Assembly: GCF_020740795.1 (NCBI RefSeq)
Contig: NC_067295.1
Location: 1,550,501-1,614,500 of the forward strand
DNA from: Apus apus
Lineage: Eukaryota > Chordata > Aves > Apodiformes > Apodidae
Direction of reading: 5' to 3'
DNA: 64,000 nt
Shown here: positions 1 through 11,959 of the stretch, in pieces
How the letters are laid out: every line of letters starts with the position of its first letter
How positions within the stretch are numbered: the stretch's first letter is position 1
The notes under the pieces: generated by a model
Told to the model about the DNA's origin: nothing
What the model saw: the letters and a program-made list of their open reading frames with translations, nothing else
Databases searched by the model: none
Made by a program: the position numbers and the translations under genes

Positions 1-2739
1 GGAACTGAGGTCCTCAGTCACCAGTGATTTTGGCCAGCATTAGGTTCTGAAAGACCTTTGTGGATCTGGCCAAGAGAGCTTAAAACTGTCACTGGGAACG
101 GCGCTGATGGATCCCCACGGCTTCGCTGCAGACCTCAGACCTGGCTCTGGTTCATGGGCCAGGACTGATTTATGTTTTCTTAGGTAGAAATGAGACAGTT
201 TTGGACGCGTTTCAGAATGAGCTCGTGGTTAGTCTGAAGCTGAAGCTTTGAGCAGGGCTCGGGGCTTGTGGAGCAGGGCAGAGCCAGGCAGGGAAAGCAT
301 TTTTGCAGAAGCCTCCACGAAATGCTGGCTGTGGACTCACCCCGTGCTGAACAGAGAGAGGGTGATGGGAGAGGGGTGACTGCCATGGTGGGGTGGGGCT
401 CTCGCCTTGCTTGGAGCATCTGTGACTTCTAAGTCATCACATCCAACCTGTGCAATTTTAACTGGATGCTGGAGGTGCTGCAGGTGCTGCAGGCAGGAGA
501 ATTACATGAAAATTGCTTTTGCCTGGTTTAAAACAGGGACTGTGTGCAAAGCTTTTACTGCTTGATGTACCTGCTGGAGTAGGACCTGGGGTCCTCAGTC
601 AGGGGGATGCAGAGGCAGCCCCAGCAGTGTCGTGGTGAGGGCTGTGCCTGCTCAGTGTGGTCCTGGGTCATCTTCTGCCACAGCCACCCCAGGAGGAGCT
701 GTGGATAGAACCTCAGCTCTCACCCTGGGTTCTGCCATCCTGCACCATGGTGCTGGGGCAGAGGAGCTCAGCATCCCAGGGGCATGACAGGGAGGGAGTT
801 CTTCATCTCTTCTGCTGGAGGCAGCTCTCCCTTCCTTCTGATCCCCCTCATTCATGGAGACCTGATATCTGGTGCAACGTTTGGGACACTGGTTCAGAGG
901 TAACATCATGGGGATTTATGGCCAGTTTGTTTCTCTAAAATGCACTAATTGCTTTCTAATGAGCATCTGACCCTTGGTGATGGCAGCAGGACCTGGTGGC
1001 TTCTGATCCCGGCTATGGTCCAGGAACCAGGAAGTGCCAAGTCCTCATTTTTGTCTGTTTCAAAGAGGAGAAAAGGTTAAAAAAAGACTCTGAAATGTTG
1101 GAATCAGTTATGTTAAAAGTTGTGAGGCTGGGGGGATCTCTTCTTTTCCCCCAAGGCTGCTGGGGGTCCCTCCCTCACCCCCTGCCAGGTGGGATGGTTG
1201 TCCAGGAGGTGTGAATGGAGAATGGATCATGGCAAAGGGCTCTCTCCTCTCTAAAGCACATGCCAGGGGGGACAGCCAGCCCTGCAGTGGTGGCCCTGAA
1301 GTGACCATCTGGAGAGCCTGGCACCCCCTGCCCCACAGCTCTGCGAGGGGCCGGGCTGGGCAGGGCAGCCCCATCCTGAGATCAGATCAACACGGATGCG
1401 CTGAAACTATTCAAGGCTCTGGGGACTTGTCTCGGCGCCTCGTCAGCATCTGCTGGTCACAGCAAAGCAGCTGCCGATTGGCCCGGCCAGTGGGAAGGTC
1501 CCCCTGGGGCTGACATGTGCGGATTCCTCCTCCTCCTCCTCTTCTTCCTCCCTCGTGCCGGTTCCTGCTGCTCCCGTTTCGGGGCTGGGATGGGGGTGTC
1601 CGACCTGGGGTTCCTCCCCGCCAGCCCCCCCAGGGGTGGGCAGGGCTGCCCTGGCTTGCTGGGGATGCCCCTCACCTGCATCCTGTGATCCCATCACCAC
1701 GGAGAGCAGCGCAGGTCCTGCCTAATTAGTCTGAGCTCATTAGCTGAGAGCTGATGGCTTGGGCTGGCACTGCCTGTGGGCTGGGACCACCGGTGGCCAC
1801 TGGCGCCCAGGATGTGACATCCCATGGATGCACTCAAAACGTTGGAGGATTTTGCTTCAAATATCAGTATCACAGCTCTGCTTGGTGGGCAGCAGCCTGA
1901 GGCCCTGCAGGCAACTCCAAAATGATGGATAACTCTTATTTTTATTCTTCTTCTGTCCCCTCCTAAAGCAGCAGACGCTGCTGTGCCATGTGTGGGGTGA
2001 GGCTGTGGGAGGGAAGACGCTGCCCATGGGCACAGGGATCCTCAGAAGGATTCACTGGTGCTTTGCAGAGGCTGCACAGGGAAACCCCAGCACTGGGTTC
2101 ATGGCTTTTCCATCCCTGGAGCATCCAGCCAGGGCCTGGCAGTAGTTTGGCTGCCAGGGATAACGTGGGTGGGGAGGGATGGATGTTGCACCACTCGTGC
2201 CACGACCCAAGGGAGCATGATGCCCTTGTGCTGTCTCATTTCTCTCTTAAGAATTGCTTTTGAACTAGGTTGGTTTCCTTCTGCCCACTCAGGCATTGGG
2301 AAGTGGAGGAATTCCCATTTCTGCTGCCCGTGTAGCTTTAAACCTGAAAACAAATGAGATTTTTTTTATGGGCTTTTTACGTCCTTCCTGTGCTCTCCTC
2401 GGCTGGAGTAGGAAACTGGAAATGATCAGCCCTTTGCTGCAAGAGGATAATTTAATGAAAACCAATATGTGTATTTTTTATTTGTAATTGAAAACAAAGA
2501 CCTGAGACAAACTTATAGTGATCTTGGGGATTTTTTTTAATTTTTTCCCCAAACACCAATAAATTTTGCATCTGAATGGCCTGGAGCGCCCAGACAGGGG
2601 CCGACTGGTCTGTAAAGAATAGCTGGTCATGAGAAGCCTGTAAGGATGCATTAAGTGTGCCCTGCCCATCCTGGGGGGGCTGACCCCCCCTCAGCCCTTC
2701 GTGCTGCAGTGATGCGGAGCCCCCAGCCCGGCAGCCTCG

Positions 2740-3060
2740 TGCAGCTTTAGCAGCAAATTCTCCTTATTTATGGAAGCGCCCAAGGATCCCAGTTATCAGA
2801 GGTGTAAAATTTGTCACCGGTGCCTCTGTGCTCTGGCTGCTGAAGAGCATAATTTGTGTTTCCCTGTGCTCAGACAGCAAGTCGGGTCATAAACCAGGAG
2901 CTCCCTGGCGAGGGCAGATTGTATTTAAAAGGCTGATTCTGCTGAAAGGTGTAATAATCTGCGGGATTACTTGCTGGGGTAGCTGCAGAAAAATTTACTG
3001 CCTTGGAAAGAGATTATCAGCAGGCGCTGCTGCCAGCAGATTTCTTCCTTTTCTTTCCTA
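2740..3060. promoter_or_regulatory. Candidate conserved non-coding element with paired bicoid-type sites
   Basis: This is a compositionally complex block between GC-rich, repetitive flanks. It contains TAATCT (2955-2960) facing GGATTA (2964-2969), an inverted pair of OTX/PITX/CRX-type sites, and several GATAA/TTATC cores. Conservation is inferred from appearance only. Confidence 0.35.
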
Positions 3061-3754
3061 AAGAGGAAGGAAGCTTTTCATTGAATTCCTGCTGCTCAGG
3101 CCGGCCAGAGATGCTCCCCCCGGCCCCCCATCGGTTCTCACAGTTTAGAAGGGGGAAAAAAAAGAAGCCGGACGATGCCAATTTTTATCTTTATCTCCTT
3201 TCCGGGTGTGAGAGGGAAATTCAAGCCTGGGGGTTGAATTATGCTGGTGTGAGGCTACAAGGCACCAGCACCTGCCCTGCTCGGAGCCTGAAGGTGCTGA
3301 GCTGCTGGAAAGGGGGGTCGGGTCTTGTTCTGGGGGCAGAAACAGGAGGAGACACAAACCCTCCCTAGCCCAGGGCTCCCGGAGCAGCTCGCTAAGCCCC
3401 AGCTGCAGGAACGGGCTTTGCAGGGGGGCACCGGGGCTACCTCTGCCACCAGCAGAGTGGGGACCCCCAGCATCCCCTCCTGCCGGTGGGGACAAAACCC
3501 GAGCATCTGCATCCCCCCCACCCAAGGCAGAGCCGAGCTGGTCCCTGGCAGACAAACGGAGCTGGAGCAGCTTCGCAGGCTGGAGCTCAGGGCCACTCAT
3601 ACACTGAGTTTGCAAGTCCTTTGCATTGCCCCCAGCTATATTCTGGAGGGATCCGCCCAGGACTTGGGGCGGGGGTGGGGGAGGGAGGGAGCGAGGTTGG
3701 TTTTGTTGGATTTCATTCCCCTGGAAGGGAGGAGGGCCGTGGTGGGCTGGGGCA

Positions 3755-3960
3755 GCTAACCCCTTTAATTGTGTGCAATGAAGGCTGACAGTGCCGAGGC
3801 GCAGCCTTTAAAGGGGGTACTGAACCTTTAATTCCTGAATAAATCATCTCCAGTCTGTTGCTCCTTCATCTGCAAGCTGTTTGAGCGCGGGTACGTATTC
3901 ACTGCTGGGAAGGGTCATTTGGAGATCAGAGCCCTCGATTGACCCGGGTCACAGGCAAGA
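3755..3960. promoter_or_regulatory. Candidate conserved non-coding element
   Basis: The block contains CCCCTTTAATTGTGTGCAAT, CCTTTAAAGGGGG, CCTTTAATTCCTGAATAAAT and a run with CpG-bearing words (TTTGAGCGCGGGTACG). There is no coding potential. Regulatory function is inference. Confidence 0.3.
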
Positions 3961-4299
3961 CACCTGCCACAGGCTGTCCCCGCGCCCCCGGGACTGCTGG
4001 GGCTGGGGAATCAAAGGGACACGGGGGAAAGAGCTGCCAGAAGAGCCTTTCTAATTGCTGCTGTGAAGATGCTTCATTCCAGAGGGATGGAGAGGGCTGT
4101 GCTTGCCCACTGCATCCTGCCCTCCCCCTGCAGCCCCCAGCCCAGCATCCCACCACAGCCGGGCACACACCAGCCCACGCTGCCCGTGGGGAGTCATGGA
4201 GCTCATCTGTTTCTCACCCATTTTAACCCAACGTTCAGCTGCTTTTTCACTAATGGTTGTTCAAAATTAATCTTTGCTTGTTGCAAGTGAGATGTGGTT

Positions 4300-4540
4300 C
4301 CTGGGAATCCCAGAATTCTAGACAGATTTGGGTTGGAAGGGACCTTAAAGATCATCCAGTCCAAACCCCCCTGCATGGGCAGGGACACCTCCCACCAGAC
4401 CAGGTTGCTCCAAGCCCCATCCAACCTGCCCTTCAACACTGCCAGGATGGGGCAGCCACAGCTTCCCTGGGCAACCTGGGCCAGGCTCTCACCACCTTCA
4501 CAGGGAAGAATTTCTTCCTTATGTTCAACCTAACTCAGCT
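4300..4540 (-). mobile_element. CR1 LINE, truncated 3' end
   Basis: Read on the minus strand this is the familiar avian CR1 3' end: a run on GGCCCAGGTTGCCCAGGG, then GGTTGGATGGGGCTTGGAG, then GATCTTTAAGGTCC and a terminal ATTCT-type motif. Only about 240 bases remain, so it is a dead 5'-truncated copy. Confidence 0.85.
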
Positions 4541-5559
4541 GCTCCCTGGTTTTGGGGTGACTCCATGCAGCATAGCTCCACAGTGGAGGAAGGACAGTCT
4601 CCAAATCCCCTGGATGCTCCCAAGCAGCTTCGTCCTCCAGTACCTCCTGGTCCCAAGCAGGGAAGGAGCTGTGCCCTTATTAACTCTGATTTCTGCTCTT
4701 CATAATCATATGCCATTACATACATTTGTGGGCAGCCCTTTGGCCTCAACGACCCTGCTGGAATAACCATGCATAGAAAAAAACCTTCAGGGCCTTGAGC
4801 TGCCCCTAATTGCCATGCCAGCCAGAAACATGAACTCAGTCAGGATGCAAATGCTGAGTGGTGGAGGGGACTGTGTCTGGGTCTGTGTGGGAGCAGGATT
4901 TGGGAATAGAACCAGGAGCAGGACTGGGGGAACTGCAGATGTCCCATGTGATGGGGGGAACAGCCTGTTTGTCACCTTCCTGTCAGGGCTCGGGACTTGT
5001 GGTGTGCAGAGGTTTGGATGGACAAAGCTGTGGTTTCCCAAATGGCCCCAGGTCTTCTAGGGCTTCATAACTGGGTGCTGGTGATTTGCAAAAACAGTCA
5101 CTACATTAAAAATGCTCATGAGCTTCCTTTCTTTCCCTGCTCTGAGTTCCCCACATCTTGATGCTAAATAGGTGGGAAAGCCAAACGTAAAACTTCCTGG
5201 CCCTTCTTGGAGCCCCCCCACAGTCCCCATTGCTGCCTCCTCCTGCTTTGCAGCCCCTGCCCTTCACAGGATGGAGCAGCCGAGCTCTGCAGCCCACAGA
5301 GCTTCTGGGGAAGGGCCTGGGGGAGCTCAGACCCTGTGGGGAGCAGCTCTGCTTGGCAGCACCATCCAGCCCATCGCATCTCCTGTCTCCTCTGAGCCTC
5401 TTCTGCAGCCTGGCCTGGCTGAATCCCAGCCCGAGGACCCTGTGCCCCGTGGGCTGGTGGTGACAGAGCTCTGGGGTCCTTTGTGTTGGCTCCTCCAATC
5501 GTGGTCCTAGAATATCGCTGCGCAGGGATGCCCCGGGTGGGAGCAGGACCCGGGCAACC

Positions 5560-5880
5560 TCCGCGGTGTTTCATGTATCAGACCGTAATTAGGAGCAAAG
5601 GGCAGGGGGGATGCAAAGGAGCATTAATAAATTATCTTCCTTGTTGTTAATTGCCGTGTCTCGCAGTGGAGCCGCGGGCCCGGCTCCCCTTCCAGGCGCA
5701 TCGCAGGCTCCTTACTGCCCTCATTAGCATATTCAGGTTTCCCTGCTTAAAGCCAATTAGCTCCTGGCCAGGTCTGATTGGGAAGCTGTGGCTTCATTTG
5801 CGCATTTTTGAAGGGGTGAAAGAATCAAAGCGAAGGGAGGCAGCGCTGGGGCTCTGCCTGCTCGGGGGCGCTGCCGGGAC
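5560..5880. promoter_or_regulatory. Candidate enhancer-like block with TAAT sites and a CTCF-like core
   Basis: Homeodomain-type cores occur in CCGTAATTAGGAG, GCATTAATAAATTATC, GTTAATTGCC, CATTAGCATATTC and GCCAATTAGCTCC. At 5857-5874 CCTGCTCGGGGGCGCTGC resembles the CTCF core. CpG content rises towards 6.6 kb. No transcript structure is visible. Confidence 0.35.
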
Positions 5881-6845
5881 CCGCTGCTCCTCCGGAGGGG
5901 AGAGCGCAGTCATTAGGGAGGAACAGGAACGTGGCCTGATTTGCTCCCGGGCAACTCGTCGGTGAGTTCATCCTTTCGTGCTTTTGCACTGAGGTTCAAG
6001 AGATGGGCGGGTGTTTCCTGCGGGAGGAGGAGAGGATGGGGGGACGGGGACGGGGGGGCCAGCACGGCTGCCCACGCGTGCCCCCCGCCCCGCCGTGGGG
6101 AGCTGGGGGTCCGGCGTGGCCTTGGCACTGCCGGGAGCGGGGACACGAGGCTGGATCTGTCCTTCCCGACGTTCCACCCCCCCGGCGCTGTGTTTTGGCT
6201 CCCGGCTTCCCAGCCAAGGTGTTGCTGGTTGAGCTGCCGGGAAGGAAGGGCCGGTACCGCACGGTCTCCGTAACCGGTTCCAGTTTAACAACTTGCGAGC
6301 TGCCGTGCGGGCACAAAGGCAGCCTTGTCCCGCCGGCTGAGATAAGCCTGTTGGGGCGATTCATATGCAGATCCGGGTGGTACCGGGTGTCTGCTGGGAG
6401 AGGATAAATCTGCCCCGAGCCTTGTCCCCTTCTCCCGGTTCCAAACTGTTTTACATTTACACAAAAAAGGTTCTGTCCCCCATTGAGCCGGGTCCCCGGC
6501 AGCCTGTCACCCTGCCTGCGAGGGGGGAGGTCCCCGGGGACCCCAGCCGGGTGACACTGGGTGTCCCCGGCCGGGTGGGCGAGCGGAGCTGCCCCGGCTG
6601 AGCTGGGCTGTCCCCAGCGCTTCTGTCCCCATCACCCATCTTATCTCCTTGGGAGTCACTTTCTGTGGCCCTGCAGAAAGCCCCCAACCGTGTCCCCTCC
6701 GGCAGAAACCCCCTTGCCTTCCACTTGCTTCCGTCGAGGGCTTTTATGTTTTAATTTTATTTTTTTTCTGTCAGTGCTCGTTTTAGTTTGTTTTGTTGGG
6801 GTTTTTAAAAATAAAAATAAAGGAGATTCTTTCCCCTCCTGTTTT

Positions 6846-6915
6846 CATAGAATCAGTGGGTTGGGTTGAAGACCATGTAGTGCCAACCCCCCTTACCATG
6901 GGGGCAGGTTTCTTT
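6846..6915 (-). mobile_element. CR1 LINE, short 3' remnant
   Basis: TCATAGAATCAGTGGGTTGGG followed by CCAACCCCC and CCATGGGGGCAGG is the complement of the last bases of a CR1 element. It is degenerate and only about 70 bases long. Confidence 0.55.
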
Positions 6916-7244
6916 TCCACTTTTGGTAATCACATAAAACCTGTGAGCCCTGATCCAGCCTGCACCCATCACCCACACCTGCACTTTATCTGGGGTTTTG
7001 GAGCCTCCCTTCATGCTCCTGGCACAGCTTGGACGTGTGTCCCTGCTAAAGATACTGCCTGCTGGTTTTGGGTGGGATGGGCTGTGGGCAGGGCCTGTCC
7101 CACAGGGATGCTCTGGGGCTGGAGGCTTATTTATCAGTGAGGTTCTCCTCCCGACGGGTTCATCCATTACTCTGTGCTCTCAGGTTGGTGCTGGGAGGAG
7201 TTCTCCTTCGTCTGCAGCAAAACCATCCTGGAGTTGAGGAATCC

Positions 7245-7480
7245 TGAACCAATTAACCCTGGAAAGTTATGTTAGCCCAGTTGTTTGAAGTCTGCTTTGA
7301 TTACCTGCCTGCTATGGCTGTTAATCTATGTTTAATGCAGCTTTCTGCATTTTTATCAGGGCTGTAAGTTATTGCCCCATGCTACCTCCACACAGGAGGT
7401 AATTAATCTAAACGAGGGCCCCTGGGAGCATGGCTGTAATCTGCAATTTCCCATTGACTATAATCGAGAGAATGTCTGGG
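7245..7480. promoter_or_regulatory. Candidate conserved non-coding element
   Basis: An AT-moderate complex block has ACCAATTAACCC, TTTGATTACC, TGTTAATCTATG, GGTAATTAATCTAAACG and GACTATAATCGAG. No reading frame of note crosses it. Confidence 0.33.
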
Positions 7481-7640
7481 AGAGGTCCAGGAGCCCTTGG
7501 AAATGCACCTTGGCTGAGAGCATCAAGAGGAGGTTGTAGGCTTTGCTCTTGGTGGTTGCTAGTCACAGCCCCAGGTTGTGGTGGGACTGCAGGGATCTGG
7601 GGGGGACTTTTTATAGGGGCTTGTAGTCAGAGGTCAAGGG

Positions 7641-7902
7641 GTGATATCTTTTTAAACTGGTAGAGGGGAGATTTAGGTTAGACATTGGGAAGAAATTCTT
7701 CATTATTAGGGTGGTGAGAGCCTGGCCCAGGTTGCCCAGGGAAGCTGTGGCTGCCCCATCCCTGGCAGTGTTGAAGGGCAGGTTGGATGGGGCTTGGAGC
7801 AGCCTGGGCTGGTGGGAAGTGTCCCTGCCCATGGCAGGGGGTTTGAACTAGATGATCTTTAAGGTTCCTTACAATCCAGCCCAGTCTGGGATTCTGTGAT
7901 GA
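7641..7902 (+). mobile_element. CR1 LINE, truncated 3' end
   Basis: The copy contains GGGAAGAAATTCTTCATTAT, GGGTGGTGAGAGCCTGGCCC, GGTTGGATGGGGCTTGGAGC and GATGATCTTTAAGG, ending GGGATTCTGTGATGATG. It is very similar to the copy at 30424-30692, so both belong to the same subfamily. No ORF2 remains. Confidence 0.88.
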
Positions 7903-8329
7903 TGCTGAGCAACACAGGTACCTTGGCTTGGGGGGGGCAAAAGGAGGGGGGGTGAGAGGAGGATGAGGATGGAGAGGGACACTTGGTGAAACAATGAGCA
8001 AAACAGCTCTTGGGAGGCTCTGGAGTAAATGGTGGCATTTTCCATCCCTCTCTGTGATTTTGCTGTTTTCTTTAAGCATTAACATCTTCACATATTGAAT
8101 ATTTCTATGTAGGAAACCCCATTTCTGATGCCTCCAGTGCCAGGTTTTTTACTATTTATTAAATAGTAAAATTTATCATCTTGAGAGTTGATAGAGACTA
8201 GAAGAGTTTTTATCCCTCCTCCAGGGCCCACCATCTCCTCTTGAAATGCAGGTTCCCCCCCTGGCTGTGGGGGTGCTCCCCCATTGCAGTGCCATGTCCC
8301 TGGAGGTGATGCTTAGCAGTCCCAAGGAG

Positions 8330-8540
8330 TTTTCTTAAGGTCAATAAGAATTAAGTGTAAATTTAATTAAAGTTTCCAATTCTTGTGCTATACTGGAGCA
8401 TAACAGAAGCCTGGTCTGGTTTTTGCCAGTTTAAGCCAGATCTGGAGGGAGAGAGGGGTTATCAATAATTAACTGGGGTAATCTAGTGGAGAGTATTAGG
8501 GAGTTAATGAAAATGTGAAATAGCTTAATTATCTTGCATG
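8330..8540. promoter_or_regulatory. TAAT-core cluster
   Basis: Cores include AATTTAATTAAAG, TATCAATAATTAACTGG, GGTAATCTAG, GGAGTTAATGAAAA and GCTTAATTATC within about 200 bases. This density stands out from the flanking GC-rich DNA. Confidence 0.3.
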
Positions 8541-10508
8541 TGGCTGGGAGTGATTGAGGTGCTGAGGAAGAGGAGGTGTTGCACAACTAGCTGCTCAGAG
8601 GCTGCTGTTCCCAATGTGCTTCCAGGATGGTGTTGGGACCCAGCTTGTGGCTCTGATGGACCAGCCTTGCTGGGGTTCATGTGGGTTGTCACTGCCCCAT
8701 TGCTGTCCCCAGTGAGGGGACCAAGAGTGTGGCTGTGCTGCTGGGGGAAGGTCTCTGTAGCCCATGGCACAGCCCATGGGAGCTTCAGGCTGCTGCTCCA
8801 GCAGTACCTGTGCAAATGGAGTTTGGGAATCCCTGCCCTAACATGGGCTTTTATTAAAAAGTCTATTTTAATTAAATTTTAATTGAGCCTAGGATGATGT
8901 GGTTGGCTTTAATTAAAGCTGACGCTGCTCCTGTGTACTGAGGAGCCCGTGGTCGATGGGATGAGTGCAGGAAGGTGCTGGTACTGCTGGGTGCAGGTCT
9001 TCTGGGCTGCCAGTGGTGAGGGGGGTCCCTCTGCCATGCAGACCCCTTAGAAACAGGCTTGGCAGTGTGGGGCTCAGCCTGGCCCTTGCTGTCCCTCTGC
9101 AAAATGCAAGGGTGGGGGGGGAATGGTTTGCATTATTTATTTGCTTAAGGTATTTATTTATGTGTTATTTTTTAATTTTAGTGAAATTTTTTTGCTGGGG
9201 AATCTGGGCTCCTGGTTTTTCTTGCTGGTGCCTGCCTTGGTGCTGTTGCTGGTGCAGGGGTAGCTCACAGCTTCCCCCCAGGTTGTGTCCCCAGGGAACA
9301 TCGTGATGGTGACAGCAGCAAAGCCAGATCCTGGTGGTTTAGGAAGGCTGAGCTACGACCAGGAATCCCTGAGCTCAGGTCCAGGCCATGCTGGTTTGGG
9401 AAGCACAGGCTGGGAAAAGCTGCATTTTGGTCTAACTTGGGTGCTGGGATCACATTATCCCAAGTGTTTGCTGCTTGATAATAAATATTTGGTTACCCGG
9501 TGAGGGGAGGGACTGATGTAGGTCTTGAGCCCATGTTTGCTGAGAGAGGATTTGGGCAAGTGTGAGGAAGGAGCAGAAATCCTCCTGGCAGCCAGGGAGG
9601 TGCTTCGGAAATGCCCCAACTAGTCACCCAGAGCTGTGGGAAGCAGCCTGGCAGCCCCCGGGCAGGTTTCTGCACAGAATTAGAGTGAAACAGGCTTTGC
9701 TGGCTTAGTTTTAGTGGGGGAAGCCCAAGCAGCAGCTTGGAGATGTGTGGTTGGTTTTTCCTTGGCTCTGGGCTCCATCAGGGAGGGGACAGGACGTGGG
9801 GCTGCAAGAGCCTGATCCTGGTTTGGGAGATGCTTCCCAGCAGGAAGCCCCTCTGGTGAACACAGTTATTTAGGGGAGGGGGAAGGTGCTGAGAAGTTTG
9901 GAGGAACCACCCACTGCTGCGGCAGGATGTAGGTACCCCCCTGAAGTGCATCCTGCCTGCTGGGTAGTGACACTGGGGACAAGAAGTGGCTCTGAAAACA
10001 CTGGCACTATCAAAAAATTAAAAAAAAGGAGGTGGGGAGTGAAATCCACAAGTGGCTTTTGCCTCTGGTTTGGGGGAGGGAGCTGTGCGGGGCCCAGCAT
10101 CGCTCGCAAATGCTTTTAATAAAGTGTTCTTTGCTGCGTCCAGGGGAAAAAAACCCAGAAACCTCAAGTCTTTCCCCATTGCATGAGGAACAGATGCTGC
10201 TGGGCAGAGCCCTGCCTGCTGCCTGGCCCGGCCCCTTCTGCGGGGAGACCCAGCTCCCCTGAGCAGCTGGATGGGGAGCCCTGAAACGCCCCATCCTGCC
10301 CCAAAATGCTGCTGCCAAGAGCCAGCCCAGCTGCAGCCCCATGGGAAGCTCCCTTCTTGTCCTCTTGCTTTGCCAGCATTTCCACAGGGATGTCCCCAGC
10401 AGGATTTTGGAGCTCTCCCTGCCCTTGCCTGGGTCAGCATGGCCCATTGCAGTGTTGGGTTGGACCAGCCATGCCTTCAGCTCTGACCATGTCCCTTTCT
10501 GTCCCCAG

Positions 10509-11127
10509 GAGCCTGATGCCACGGACGCTGGAGGGGCAGATCACCATGGAGAAGACCCCCAGCTACTTTGTCACCAAGGAGGCTCCTCGGCGCATCTACA
10601 ACATGTCCCGGGACACGAAGCTGATCGTGGTGGTGAGGAACCCGGTCACCCGGGCCATCTCGGACTACACCCAGACTCTCTCCAAGAACCCCTCCATCCC
10701 CAGCTTCCAGGCCCTGGCCTTCAAAAACATCAGCACGGGACTGATCGACACGAGCTGGAGCGCGGTGAGGATCGGGATCTATGCCAAGCACCTGGACAAC
10801 TGGCTGCAGTACTTCCCCCTCTCCAAATTCCTCTTTGTCAGCGGGGAGCGGCTCGTCAGCGACCCAGCCGGGGAGATGGGCCGTGTCCAGGACTTCCTGG
10901 GTCTCAAGAGGGTGGTGACAGACAAACATTTCTATTTTAATGAGACCAAGGGCTTTCCCTGCCTGAAGAAGCCGGAGGACGGCAGCAAACCCCGCTGCCT
11001 GGGGAAATCCAAGGGGCGGCCGCACCCCAAAATCGACCTGCAGGTGGTGCAGCGCCTGCAGGAGTTCTACAGACCCTTCAACATGAAGTTCTATCAGATG
11101 ACAGGGCAGGACTTTGGGTGGGACTGA
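10509..11127 (+). CDS. HS3ST6: Heparan sulfate glucosamine 3-O-sulfotransferase 6, terminal coding exon (partial gene)
   Basis: This enzyme transfers sulfate from PAPS to the 3-OH of glucosamine in heparan sulfate, in the Golgi lumen as a type II membrane protein. The exon follows a CCCCAG acceptor, completes a split arginine codon, and encodes 205 residues to a TGA. Visible family features are TMEKTPSYF near the start, the 3'-phosphate-binding run [14 protein letters not shown], the GERLVSDP segment, two cysteines (FPCLKK and PRCLGK) that form the conserved disulfide, and the [13 protein letters not shown]-binding loop. The end [10 protein letters not shown] is typical of the HS3ST2/3/4/6 branch. 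The closest remembered match is human HS3ST6 (SLMPRTL start, [15 protein letters not shown]). NMS, NIS and NET are potential N-glycosylation sites. Exon 1, with the anchor and catalytic glutamate, is not in the window. Paralogue assignment is also backed by the MEIOB-FAHD1-HAGH neighbourhood. Confidence 0.93.
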
Positions 11128-11419
11128 GCCACCCACAGGGCACGTGGCTGCGCGGGGACCTGGTCTGCCCAGCGGTGTGTGGCGCCAGGACTGTGGTCCA
11201 GGGATGCTCGTGGCCATTGTGGTCCAGGGATGCTTGTGGCCATCATGGTCCAGGGATACTCATGGCCATCGTGGTCCAGAAATGTTTATGGCCACTGTGG
11301 TCCTGGGATGCTCATGGCCACCCCACCAGCAACTTTCTCCCTTTGTTCTAATTTATATTGGACCTTTTCCAGCAAGAAACGGACCCTTCTGGAGTAGAGA
11401 GAAATATTTAAGAAATAAA
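11128..11419 (+). other. HS3ST6: HS3ST6 3'UTR with polyadenylation signal
   Basis: The stretch runs from the stop codon to an AATAAA at 11414-11419, the first canonical signal downstream. A second AATAAA lies at 11736-11741 and could give a longer form. The 26-bp tandem repeat sits inside this UTR. Confidence 0.6.
11195..11320 (+). repeat. 26-bp minisatellite, about 4.8 copies
   Basis: Units start at 11195, 11221, 11247, 11273 and 11299, each beginning GGTCCAGGGATGCTC or a close variant and ending GTGGCCATTGT-like. Copies differ at several positions, so the array is not freshly expanded. It lies in the inferred HS3ST6 3'UTR. Confidence 0.93.
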
Positions 11420-11959
11420 ACCACAGATGACCCCTCTCCCTTCCCTGACCAGATTAAATATTCTTCCATATAAATCTCGCTAACCTATATTGGACTGTTC
11501 TGGGTGGGTGGGTAGGTGCGTGTGGGTGCGTGGGGATGATGGCTCTGCCATCCACGAGCTTTGGAAACCCCTTGGCCTCAGGGTGTGAGGCTGGTGGGTT
11601 TTTGCTGAAGCAAAGTGTGATGCTGAGCACAGGGGGTGGGCAAGCAGCAGCCCCCCCGGGCAGAGTGGGTTTTGCAGCCAGAAAATTCTGCAGGTATTTC
11701 CTAATGAAGAAAAACAATTAATGTCGGGAGTTTTGAATAAATGCCAACTGCAGGGTGAGGGAGCTGTGTCTCACCTACCCTCTTATGGGTTTTGAGTAAC
11801 CCAGGTGACAGAGCAGGGCGTTTCTCACCCTTTGGACAAAATTCCCTCCTTCCCCAAATCCACCCAAGCAGAGCAGACAAAAGCCCCAAACTCTGACCTT
11901 TCAGTTCAATAATCTCAATAGTTTTTTCAAATCTGCAGCCACGAAGTGCCATCATGGGA

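Larger units (their letters stand above)
1..10508. other. Non-coding stretch, probably intron 1 of HS3ST6
   Basis: No exon can be supported here. The open frames are short, overlap on both strands and resemble no protein I know. HS3ST genes have two coding exons; the first would encode the membrane anchor and a PAPS-binding segment with a KKGGTR-like motif, which is in no frame here. The likely reading is that exon 1 lies upstream of the window and this is its intron. That is inference; it could instead be intergenic if a distant promoter is used. The stretch contains CR1 fragments and several complex, TAAT-rich blocks listed separately. GC content is uneven, with a CpG-rich segment around 5640-6640. 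Confidence 0.45.

Noticed and set aside
1-10508. Possible first coding exon of HS3ST6
   Set aside because: No frame contains the KKGGTR or EPHFFDR-type segments that the first exon must encode, so it is placed upstream of the window.
10477-11217. A 246-codon minus-strand frame
   Set aside because: It is the antisense shadow of the HS3ST6 exon; the plus-strand frame matches the family end to end.
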